Assembly: GCA_035940955.1 (NCBI GenBank)
Contig: DASZEJ010000174.1
Coordinates: forward strand, 1 to 64,000
DNA: 64,000 bases
Direction: 5' to 3'
From: CADCVT01 sp035940955
Lineage (GTDB): Bacteria > Actinomycetota > Thermoleophilia > Solirubrobacterales > Solirubrobacteraceae
Every line of letters begins with the position of its first letter. Position 1 is the stretch's first letter. Positions 57,554 through 64,000 of this stretch are shown here, in pieces. The notes beneath the pieces are model-generated. The model ran no database searches. It saw nothing but the letters and a program-made list of their open reading frames with translations, and was not told where the DNA came from. Made by a program: the position numbers and the translations under genes.

Positions 57554-58528
57554 CTACGGCTCGGTCGTCGCCGGCGGCGCCGTCCGGGTCTGCTCGACCG
57601 GCGTGCCCTGCAGCGGCCCGCTGAGCAGGATCTTGCCGGGCCGGCTCGGCTGCTCCTCGGACTCCTGCGTGATGACGAGCCGCTCGAACTCCTTCGCGTC
57701 CTTGGGGTACGCGAAGCTCGTCGCGATCTGGCCCTTGTCGTCGGGCTGCGGCGGGTAGCCGAGCCGGCGCGCCTTCTCCGGGCTCGAGTAGATCCAGATC
57801 GCGTAGAACCGCGTCTTCGTCGCCTTCTTGAAGCCCTCGGCGATGAGCGCGATCGCGCGCGTGCCGTCCTGCTCGGCGATCTGGGCCACGCCGGCGAGCT
57901 CGCCCTGCGTGCCCTCGGGCGGCGTGAGGTTGATCTGGGCGACGACGCGCGGCGCGCGCTGCTGGGTCTGTGTCTGCGCCTGCGTGGTGGTGCCGGTCGC
58001 GCTGGAGTCGTCGTCGTCATCGCCGAGCACGCTGATGCCGAGCGCGACGAGCCCGAACAGGGCGATGACCGCCGCCGCGATGAGGATCGCGCCGCCCACG
58101 CGCGAGGACCGCTCGACGCGCTCGCGGTGGGCCGTGCGCGCGCCGAGCGCGCCGAAGGCCTCCTCGACCTCGGCCGCCTCCGCCGGGATCTCCGGCAGGT
58201 TGTCGCCGGCGAGGGGGCGCAGCTCGCTCGACACCGCGCGCGCCCACGCCCGGCCCGCCGCCGAGCCCTCGAGGAAGTCGCGCGTCGCCGCGCGCTGCGA
58301 CGCCGACTGCTGGCCGAGCAGGTAGTCGGCGACGTCGTCCTGGTCCTCGAGGCTCAGGTCGGGCATGTCCTCGGGGCCGAGCGCGTCGAGCGCGGAGTGC
58401 GCCCGCTCGCGCACCGCGTCGGGGTCCATGCGGAGCAGGTTCGCGATGTCGTCGTAGCTGCGGCCCTGCTGCAGCAGCAGCTGCAGCGCGGCGCGCTGAT
58501 CCGGCCTGAGGTCGTCGATCCGAGCCAT
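57554..58528 (-). CDS. Membrane protein with sigma-region-4-like N-terminal domain
   Basis: A 324-residue protein. The N-terminal 45 residues (LRPDQRAALQLLLQQGRSYD, DIANLLRMDPDAVRERAH) look like a sigma region 4 helix-turn-helix. A helical linker follows, then a single membrane helix (about 145-167), an acidic Asp run and Thr/Gln-rich linker, and an outer beta domain (INLTPPEGTQGELAGVAQIA). It could be a membrane-tethered regulator or an anti-sigma-like sensor; DNA binding is not shown. No sigma gene is adjacent. Confidence 0.72.
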   Translation of the reverse strand: MARIDDLRPDQRAALQLLLQQGRSYDDIANLLRMDPDAVRERAHSALDALGPEDMPDLSLEDQDDVADYLLGQQSASQRAATRDFLEGSAAGRAWARAVSSELRPLAGDNLPEIPAEAAEVEEAFGALGARTAHRERVERSSRVGGAILIAAAVIALFGLVALGISVLGDDDDDSSATGTTTQAQTQTQQRAPRVVAQINLTPPEGTQGELAGVAQIAEQDGTRAIALIAEGFKKATKTRFYAIWIYSSPEKARRLGYPPQPDDKGQIATSFAYPKDAKEFERLVITQESEEQPSRPGKILLSGPLQGTPVEQTRTAPPATTEP

Positions 58529-58549
58529 CGAGGGCGCAACTGTAATCGG

Positions 58550-58555
58550 TAGGGT
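58550..58555 (+). promoter_or_regulatory. Candidate -10 box (TAGGGT), leaderless-type
   Basis: TAGGGT ends 8 nt before ATG 58564. Confidence 0.42.
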
Positions 58556-58563
58556 CCGCCCGC

Positions 58564-58962
58564 ATGTCGGTCGACCCCGCGATCCCGTACGAGCAGACCT
58601 TCGACGCGCTCTACGGGCTGCGGATCGACCCCGACTCGGTCCGCGAGGACGAGGTGCGCGCGACGGTCCCGGTGCGCGACGAGGTCAAGCAGCCGATGGG
58701 GCTCGTCCACGGCGGGGTGTTCGCGTCGATCGCGGAGGCGCTGGCGTCGATGGCGACCGCGATCGCGGTGGCCGCCGACGGCAGGCAGGCGATGGGGCTC
58801 TCGAACGCGACGTCGTTCATGCGGCCGATCACCGAGGGCACCGTGCACGCCGTCGCCCGGCGCATCCACCGCGGCCGCACGACGTGGGTCTGGGACGTCG
58901 AGATCACCGACGACGCGGGCCGGCTGTGCGCGGTGACGCGGATGACGATCGCGGTCCGGTGA
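58564..58962 (+). CDS. Hotdog-fold thioesterase (PaaI-like)
   Basis: A 132-residue hotdog protein. It has VKQPMGLVHGGVFASIAEAL, where the HGG and the following Glu form the active-site loop of PaaI-type thioesterases, and GLSNATSFMRPITEGTVHAV. It hydrolyses acyl- or aryl-CoA in related organisms; the substrate is unknown here. The stop overlaps the methyltransferase start by 4 nt. Confidence 0.88.
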   Translation: MSVDPAIPYEQTFDALYGLRIDPDSVREDEVRATVPVRDEVKQPMGLVHGGVFASIAEALASMATAIAVAADGRQAMGLSNATSFMRPITEGTVHAVARRIHRGRTTWVWDVEITDDAGRLCAVTRMTIAVR

Positions 58963-59573
58963 CCCGTGACGCCGCCATGCGCGCCTACTACGACGCGCGG
59001 GCGGCCGAGTACGACGACTTCTGGCTCGGGACCGGCCTGTTCGCCGGCCGCGACCGGCCGGGGTGGGACGCCGAGCGCGACGCGCTGGTCGCCGCGCTCG
59101 CCGCGCTGCCCGCGGCGCGCACGCTCGACGCCGCGTGCGGCACCGCGTTCCTGACCCGCCACCTGCGCGGCCTGGTCGTCGGCCTCGACCAGAGCGCGCG
59201 GATGGCGGCGATCGCCCAGTCGCGGCTGCCCGGCGGCGTGGCGGTCGTCGGCGACGCGCTCGCGCTGCCGTTCGCCGGCGGGGCGTTCGACCGGGTCCTC
59301 GCGAGCCACTACTACGGCCACCTGCGGGCGGGCGAGCGGGAGGCGTTCCTGGCCGAGGCGCGGCGGGTCGCGCCGGAGCTGCTCGTCGTCGACAGCGCGG
59401 GGGAGGACCGCGAGGACTGGCAGGAGCGGAAGCTCAACGACGGCAGCCGCCACCGCGTCTACAAGCGCTGGTTCACGCCCGAGCGGCTGGCCGCCGAGCT
59501 GGGCGGGGACGCGGAGGTCCTCCACGCGGGCCGCTGGTTCGTCGCCGTGGCTAGCCGCGGTAGCGGTTCGTGA
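58959..59573 (+). CDS. SAM-dependent methyltransferase, class I
   Basis: A 204-residue methyltransferase. Motif I is ARTLDAACGTAFLTRHLRG, motif II VVGLDQSARMAAIA, and motif IV FDRVLASHYYGHL. The N-terminal helices MRAYYDARAAEYDDFWLG are typical of small-molecule methyltransferases. Its last 23 nt overlap the end of the convergent nadE gene. The substrate is unknown. Confidence 0.85.
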   Translation: MTRDAAMRAYYDARAAEYDDFWLGTGLFAGRDRPGWDAERDALVAALAALPAARTLDAACGTAFLTRHLRGLVVGLDQSARMAAIAQSRLPGGVAVVGDALALPFAGGAFDRVLASHYYGHLRAGEREAFLAEARRVAPELLVVDSAGEDREDWQERKLNDGSRHRVYKRWFTPERLAAELGGDAEVLHAGRWFVAVASRGSGS

Positions 59574-61269
59574 TCGGCATCCGCCGGTCGCGCCCGAACG
59601 CCTTCGGCGTGATGCGGATGCCAGGCGGGTTCTGGCGGCGCTTGTACTCGGCGAGGTCGACGAGTCGGATGACGCGGTCGACGGCGTCCTGCGGCAGCCC
59701 GCGGGCCATGATCTGCTCGCGGCCGAGGTCCTGCTCGACGTACAGCTCGAGGATGCGGTCGAGCGTCTCGTAGTCGGGCAGCGAGTCCTGGTCGGTCTGG
59801 TCGGGGCGCAGCTCGGCGCTCGGCGCGCGCGTCACGATCGTCTCGGGCACGGGGGAGACCGGGTCGCGGCGGGCGCGCAGGTCGACGAGGCGGTAGACGA
59901 GCGTCTTCGGCACGTCCTTGATGACCGCGAAGCCGCCCGCGGTGTCGCCGTAGAGCGTCGAGTAGCCGACGCTCAGCTCCGACTTGTTGCCGGTCGTCAG
60001 CACGAGCCAGCCGAACTTGTTGGACAGCGCCATGAGGATCGTGCCGCGGATGCGGGCCTGCAGGTTCTCCTCGGTGATGTCGGGGTCGCGGCCCGCGAAC
60101 GCCTCGGCGAGCACCTCGTCGTAGACGTCCATCGGGGCGCCGATCGGCAGCTCGCGGAAGTCGATCCCGAGGTTCTCGGCGAGCGCCCGCGCGTCCGACC
60201 GCGTGCCCTGCGACGAGTACCGCGACGGCATCGAGACCGCGCTGACCCGGTCCGCTCCCAGCGCGTCGACGGCCAGCAGCGCGACGAGCGTCGAGTCGAT
60301 CCCGCCCGACAGCCCGAGCACGACGTGGTCGAACCCGTTCTTCTCGACGTAGTCGCGCAGGCCGAGGACGAGCGCCGCGTACACCTCGGCGTCGCGGTCG
60401 AGGAACGGCGCCACGCGGGGCTCGACCGCCTGCGCGCCGGCCAGCGCGGGCGCGCGCCGCAGCCGGGCGAGGGTCGGGACGCCGGCCTCGAGCTCGCGTG
60501 CCGCCACGCGGTGCCGCGTGTCGCGCAGCCGGCCGCGCCGCGCCGCGGACGGGTCGACGTCGCACACCAGGAGGTCCTCCGCGAAGCCGGGGGAGCGGGC
60601 GAGGACGCGGCCGTCGTGGTCGCAGACGAACGAGTGGCCGTCGAAGACCAGCTCGTCCTGGCCGCCGACGAGCGCGCAGAACGCCATCGCCGCCAGGTAG
60701 TCGCGCGCGCGCTGGACGACCATCTGCTCGCGCCGCGGCGGCTTGCCGTGCTCGTACGGCGAGGCGGAGAGGTTGACGATGAGCTGCGCGCCGGCCAGCG
60801 CCTCGACGGACGCCGGCGGGCCGGGCTGCCAGATGTCCTCGCAGATCGTCAGCCCCACGAGCACGCCGTCGACCTCGATCAGCGCGGGCTCCTCGCCGGC
60901 CTGGAAGTAGCGGACCTCGTCGAAGACGCCGTAGTTCGGCAGGTGCGTCTTGCGGTAGACCGCGCGCAGCTCGCCGTCGGCCAGGACGGCGGCGGCGTTG
61001 AACACGTCGTGGGCGCGCTCCGGGAAGCCGACGACCGCCACCACGCCCACGGTGTGCTCGGCGATCCGGTCGAGCGCCGCGCGGCAGTCGGCCAGGAAGT
61101 GGTCCTTGAGCAGCAGGTCCTCCGCCGGGTAGCCGCTGACCGCGCACTCGGGGAAGAGGACGAGCCGCGCGCCGGCGTCGCGCGCCTCGCCCAGCCGCTC
61201 GACGATGCGGCGCTCGTTGCCCGCGAGGTCGCCGACGGTCTGGTTGATCTGGGCCAGCGCGAGGCGCAT
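59551..61269 (-). CDS. nadE: Glutamine-dependent NAD+ synthetase
   Basis: A 572-residue two-domain enzyme. The N-terminal nitrilase-like glutaminase (about 1-260) has Glu in LVLFPECAVSGYPAEDLL, Lys in YRKTHLPNYGVFDE and nucleophile Cys in LTICEDIWQPG. The C-terminal ATP-pyrophosphatase domain has LGLSGGIDSTLVALLAVDAL and TTGNKSELSVGYSTLYGD. It makes NAD+ from deamido-NAD+ using glutamine. It is downstream of the DUF3105-like gene by 12 nt. Confidence 0.96.
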   Translation of the reverse strand: MRLALAQINQTVGDLAGNERRIVERLGEARDAGARLVLFPECAVSGYPAEDLLLKDHFLADCRAALDRIAEHTVGVVAVVGFPERAHDVFNAAAVLADGELRAVYRKTHLPNYGVFDEVRYFQAGEEPALIEVDGVLVGLTICEDIWQPGPPASVEALAGAQLIVNLSASPYEHGKPPRREQMVVQRARDYLAAMAFCALVGGQDELVFDGHSFVCDHDGRVLARSPGFAEDLLVCDVDPSAARRGRLRDTRHRVAARELEAGVPTLARLRRAPALAGAQAVEPRVAPFLDRDAEVYAALVLGLRDYVEKNGFDHVVLGLSGGIDSTLVALLAVDALGADRVSAVSMPSRYSSQGTRSDARALAENLGIDFRELPIGAPMDVYDEVLAEAFAGRDPDITEENLQARIRGTILMALSNKFGWLVLTTGNKSELSVGYSTLYGDTAGGFAVIKDVPKTLVYRLVDLRARRDPVSPVPETIVTRAPSAELRPDQTDQDSLPDYETLDRILELYVEQDLGREQIMARGLPQDAVDRVIRLVDLAEYKRRQNPPGIRITPKAFGRDRRMPITNRYRG

Positions 61270-61281
61270 GTCCGCCCTAGA

Positions 61282-61689
61282 TCATGGCATCGCGCCCCGA
61301 CCGAGCCAGTACTCCGCGAACTCGCGCAGCGCCGGGTCGTCCGGGGAGGAGGCCTGCAGCCGGCGCCGCCAGGCCTCGGCGACGACGCCGCGCGTCCCGG
61401 GGTCGCGCCTCACCAGGACGGCCTGGCCGGCGCCCGCGAGCGACTCCGGGCCGAACTCGGCGGCCATCCGGCGCAGCGTCGCGGCGTGCGCGGGGTCGCC
61501 GTAGCGCAGGACGACGTTGCCCCGGCGCAGCTCGGGCGCGGTCGCCTGCGGGGCCGGCCGGCCCGGCGCCGCGGGGGCGCCGTCGTCGCCGAACGTCGCG
61601 TCGTCGCGCGCGTTGAAGAAGGCGAGCACGCCGAGCACCGCCGCCACCGTCAGCACGGCCGCCGCCGCGACGAGCCCCGCGCGCCTCAC
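61282..61689 (-). CDS. DUF3105-like membrane-anchored protein
   Basis: A 135-residue protein with one N-terminal helix (about 6-25, LVAAAAVLTVAAVLGVLAFF) and then a short domain resembling the C-terminal half of DUF3105 (NVVLRYGDPAHAATLRRMAA, AGQAVLVRRDPGTRGVVAEA, FAEYWLGRG). The usual His-containing first half is missing, so it is a short or decayed form. The GTG overlaps the WS/DGAT stop (GTGA). Function unknown. Confidence 0.6.
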   Translation of the reverse strand: MRRAGLVAAAAVLTVAAVLGVLAFFNARDDATFGDDGAPAAPGRPAPQATAPELRRGNVVLRYGDPAHAATLRRMAAEFGPESLAGAGQAVLVRRDPGTRGVVAEAWRRRLQASSPDDPALREFAEYWLGRGAMP

Positions 61690-63146
61690 GAGACCCGGAC
61701 CGGCGTGCGCGCCGCCCCGCGCCGCGGGCCGCGCGGCGGCCGGGCCGGTCCGCGCACGCCGGCCGCGCGCGCGAGCCGGCCGATCGCGGTCCGCAGGTCG
61801 GAAGCCAGGTCGTCGAGGTCGGTGAGCGCGTCGTAGTCGCCGAGCAGCCCGAACCCGAGCCGGCCGTCGTAGCTCATGATCGCCACGCCGAGCGCCTGCC
61901 GCGGCGCGAGCGGGACCACCGGGTACAGCCGCTCCAGCCGGCGCCCGAGCACGTACAGCGGGAACTGCGGTCCCGGCACGTTGGTCACGACGAGATTGAA
62001 CCAGCGCTGGCGGGCCTGCAGGCGCGCCGCCTGGCTGAGGATCGTGGGCGGCGCGAACTCCCCGAGCTGGGTGATGACCTGCGCGCCGACCGCCTGGCCG
62101 GACTCCTTCAGGCCGGCCATCGCCTCGTGTACGCGCCGGTGGGCCGCCTCGGGGTCGCCGATCCCGACCGGCAGCGGCGCGTACATCGCCGCGACCCGGT
62201 TGCCGAGGGCGCCCCGCTCGACGTCGGCGCGGACCGAGACGGGCACCAGCGCCCGCAGCTCGACGCCCTCGGTCTCGAACCCGTGCCGGCGCAGCCAGCG
62301 CCCCAGGGCGAGCGACACCGCGGTCAGGACCACGTCGTTGACGGTGCCGCCCAGCTCGTCCTTGACCGCCTTGAGCTCCGCGAGGTCGCCGTCGACCCAC
62401 GTGTACCGGCGGTGCGGCCCGATCGGGACGTTCAGCGGCGAGGCCGGCGCCGGGCGGACCACCGCGCTCAGCGCCGCGCCGACGCCCGACGCGCCGCGCG
62501 CGGCCTCGCGCGCGACCCGCCGCGGGGCGCGCACCAGCGAGCGCGCCGCGCGGTAGGCCTCCACCGGGTCGGTCGCGCGCTCGACGAGCGCGTCGGCCAG
62601 CAGCTCGGTGCGACTCGGCGGCGGGCTCGGCGCCCACGGGCGCTCGGGCGGCGGGATCGGCGCGGGGTCGGGGGAGGTGTCGAACAGCACGGTGGTGATG
62701 TCGACGCCCGACACGCCGTCGACCAGCGCGTGGTGGGTCTTGCCGACGATCGCGAACCGGTCGCCGGACAGGCCCTCGACCAGCCAGATCTCCCACAGCG
62801 GCCGGTTGCGGTCGAGCTGCTGGGAGAACAGCCGCCCGGCCAGGCGCCGCAGCTGGGCGTCGTCGCCGGGCGCCGGCAGGCCCGCGTGGCGGACGTGGAA
62901 GCGCAGGTTGAAGTGCGGGTCGTCGACCCAGACCGGGCGGCCCTGGTCGAGCGGGACCCGCGCCAGCCGCTGGCGGTAGCGGGGGACGAGGTGCAGGCGC
63001 GACTCCAAGGCGGTCAGCAGCTCGTCGTACGCGGGCGGGCTGCCGGCGAAGGTCATCACCGAGGCGACGTGCATGTGCGCGCCGGAGCGCTCGATGTGGA
63101 GGAACGCCGAGTCCAGCGCGGAGAGCCGGTTGGGGTTGCGGGGCAC
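61686..63146 (-). CDS. Wax ester synthase / diacylglycerol acyltransferase (WS/DGAT)
   Basis: A 486-residue acyltransferase. The catalytic motif HHxxxDG is in GKTHHALVDGVSGVDI. Other family features are LSALDSAFLHIERSGAHMHV, VNDVVLTAVSLALGRWL and FNLVVTNVPGPQFPLYVLGR. These enzymes make triacylglycerol or wax esters as storage lipids. GTG 63146 is chosen because AAGGA lies 8 nt upstream and VPRNPNRLSALD is a typical start; an upstream in-frame extension lacks family sequence. Confidence 0.92.
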   Translation of the reverse strand: MPRNPNRLSALDSAFLHIERSGAHMHVASVMTFAGSPPAYDELLTALESRLHLVPRYRQRLARVPLDQGRPVWVDDPHFNLRFHVRHAGLPAPGDDAQLRRLAGRLFSQQLDRNRPLWEIWLVEGLSGDRFAIVGKTHHALVDGVSGVDITTVLFDTSPDPAPIPPPERPWAPSPPPSRTELLADALVERATDPVEAYRAARSLVRAPRRVAREAARGASGVGAALSAVVRPAPASPLNVPIGPHRRYTWVDGDLAELKAVKDELGGTVNDVVLTAVSLALGRWLRRHGFETEGVELRALVPVSVRADVERGALGNRVAAMYAPLPVGIGDPEAAHRRVHEAMAGLKESGQAVGAQVITQLGEFAPPTILSQAARLQARQRWFNLVVTNVPGPQFPLYVLGRRLERLYPVVPLAPRQALGVAIMSYDGRLGFGLLGDYDALTDLDDLASDLRTAIGRLARAAGVRGPARPPRGPRRGAARTPVRVS

Positions 63147-63179
63147 GTCCCGATCCTTACTGCCGGGCCGCCCCCGTGC

Positions 63180-63227
63180 AACCTTCAACATCCGGGGCTT
63201 GAAACCTTCAACAAACTGTGTAGACTC
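63180..63227. promoter_or_regulatory. Promoter with repeated candidate operator between WS/DGAT and sigma gene
   Basis: TTGAAA (63199-63204) and TAGACT (63221-63226) are spaced 16 nt, a good sigma-70-like pair for the ECF sigma gene. AACCTTCAACA occurs at 63180-63190 and again at 63203-63213, one copy overlapping the -35 end. The 23-nt phase is about two helical turns, consistent with a dimeric regulator. Confidence 0.5.
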
Positions 63228-63256
63228 CGCGCCACAAGGCCGCACAAGGAAGCGCG

Positions 63257-63808
63257 ATGACCCTCTCAGACCCCACCACCTTCGGCAACGTCTACGACGA
63301 GCACTCGCGCGGCGTCTACGGCGCGGCGCTGCGGATCCTCGGCGACTCGGCGCAGGCGCAGGACGTCACGCACGACGTGTTCCTCAAGCTCTGGCGCAGC
63401 CCGGAGCGCTTCGACGCCCGCCGGGGCGACCTCGGCTCCTACCTGCGGTTGATGGCGCGCAGCCGCGCCCTCGACGTCTACCGCGAGGGCCAGGCCGCCG
63501 GCCGCGCCCGCGACCGGCTCGAGGTCGTCGCCGTCCAGGACGAGCCGCGGGCCGACGACCGCCCGCTCGTCGCCGCCGAGCGCCGTCACGAGCGCGAGGC
63601 GGTGCAGGAGGCGCTGCGCCAGCTGCCCGACGCCCAGCGCGAGGCGCTGGTGCTCGCCTACTGGGGCGGGCTGACGGCCGACGAGGTCGCGCGCCGGGTC
63701 GGCGTACCGCTCGGCACGGCCAAGAGCCGCATCCGGCTCGGCATGGTCAAGCTGCGGTCCGAGCTGGCCGAGGCGGTCGCCGAGCCCGCGCTGCCGGTCG
63801 CGGCCTGA
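63257..63808 (+). CDS. ECF-type RNA polymerase sigma factor
   Basis: A 183-residue sigma-70 family protein. Region 2 (FGNVYDEHSRGVYGAALRIL and DVTHDVFLKLW) and region 4 (LRQLPDAQREALVLAYWGGL, TADEVARRVGVPLGTAKSRI) are both present; regions 1 and 3 are absent. Its target promoters and anti-sigma factor are not evident: the next gene is an amidohydrolase, not an anti-sigma gene. ATG 63257 has AAGGAAGC upstream. Confidence 0.93.
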   Translation: MTLSDPTTFGNVYDEHSRGVYGAALRILGDSAQAQDVTHDVFLKLWRSPERFDARRGDLGSYLRLMARSRALDVYREGQAAGRARDRLEVVAVQDEPRADDRPLVAAERRHEREAVQEALRQLPDAQREALVLAYWGGLTADEVARRVGVPLGTAKSRIRLGMVKLRSELAEAVAEPALPVAA

Positions 63809-63814
63809 TTCGCC

Positions 63815-63820
63815 TAGCTT
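63815..63820 (+). promoter_or_regulatory. Candidate -10 box (TAGCTT), leaderless-type
   Basis: TAGCTT ends 8 nt before GTG 63829. Confidence 0.42.
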
Positions 63821-63828
63821 CCCGGGCC

Positions 63829-64000
63829 GTGCCGACGGCCCCGGGATCGCCTCACGACGAGCTGCTGCGGCGGCTGCTGGAGGCGCACCTCGACGCGCTG
63901 CCGGCCGGCACCGAGTGGTTCGACGCGCACACGCACATCGGGCACGACGACCCCGACGGGTTCGAGGCCGACCCGGAGGACCTGCTGGCCGGGCTCGACG
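63829..64000 (+). CDS. Amidohydrolase-like protein, 5' end (partial)
   Basis: The first 57 codons of a gene that runs off the window. TEWFDAHTHIGHDDPDGFEA carries the HxH metal site on the first strand of amidohydrolase barrels (Asp-Ala-His-Thr-His). The rest of the domain is not visible. GTG 63829 is chosen because it follows a -10-like TAGCTT by 8 nt. Confidence 0.7.
   Translation, partial: MPTAPGSPHDELLRRLLEAHLDALPAGTEWFDAHTHIGHDDPDGFEADPEDLLAGLD

Overview
The window is a GC-rich (about 74% by eye) bacterial chromosome segment. Gene content and order point to an actinobacterium of the class Thermoleophilia (Solirubrobacterales or relatives). The reasons are a MurA with Asp at the usual Cys position, a GarA-like FHA gene beside a MerR regulator, SepF with YggT, a single-motif RsiG-like protein, and many NTG starts with 4-nt stop/start overlaps. 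This placement is inference from the sequence; no database was searched.

Layout. (1) 1-590: 3' end of an rRNA operon (23S tail, 5S, terminator). (2) 0.7-7 kb: a benzoylformate-decarboxylase-like enzyme coupled to an FAD dehydrogenase, divergent from a large secreted alpha/beta hydrolase. (3) 7-13.8 kb: mixed genes (EamA and MFS transporters, DUF389 protein, an isocitrate/isopropylmalate dehydrogenase family enzyme, a small metal-site protein, HU, an HD-domain protein). (4) 13.8-20.1 kb: murA, then the overlapping chain hisS-hisZ-hisG-hisH-hisA-hisF. (5) 20.2-26.8 kb: CCA-adding-type enzyme, then a division-associated cluster pgeF-yggS-(BKACE)-sepF-proC-yggT-lspA-rluD. (6) 27.1-31.7 kb: rpsB-tsf-pyrH-frr-uppS-cdsA. 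(7) 31.7-37.5 kb: accessory island with a Cys-rich secreted protein, a giant RHS-like protein ending in a trypsin-like protease, and an overlapping small membrane protein. (8) 37.5-39.8 kb: dxr-rseP, the expected continuation of the cdsA operon. (9) 39.8-51 kb: acyl-CoA synthetase, crcB, a decayed kinase gene, cupin, methyltransferase, BI-1-like protein, ispG, DHFR-fold reductase, PLP decarboxylase, GST-like protein, SIMPL-like protein and a glycoside hydrolase. (10) 51-55.5 kb: proS, a CDP-alcohol phosphatidyltransferase, an RsiG-like protein, FHA and MerR proteins, apt. (11) 55.5-64 kb: START-like protein, FAD oxidase of the alkyl-DHAP synthase type, a membrane protein with a sigma-region-4-like N-terminus, thioesterase, methyltransferase, nadE, DUF3105-like protein, WS/DGAT acyltransferase, ECF sigma factor and the start of an amidohydrolase.

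Three themes stand out. Many genes have a TANNNT hexamer ending 6-10 nt before the start codon and no visible Shine-Dalgarno, suggesting leaderless transcripts. Several genes carry short tandem repeats next to or copied from their 3' ends. The usual order frr-uppS-cdsA-dxr-rseP-ispG-proS is present but split by inserted blocks. The RHS-protease island is the most unusual locus. The most testable single-residue observations are MurA Cys to Asp, His281 to Tyr in the decarboxylase, and an RsiG-like c-di-GMP motif.
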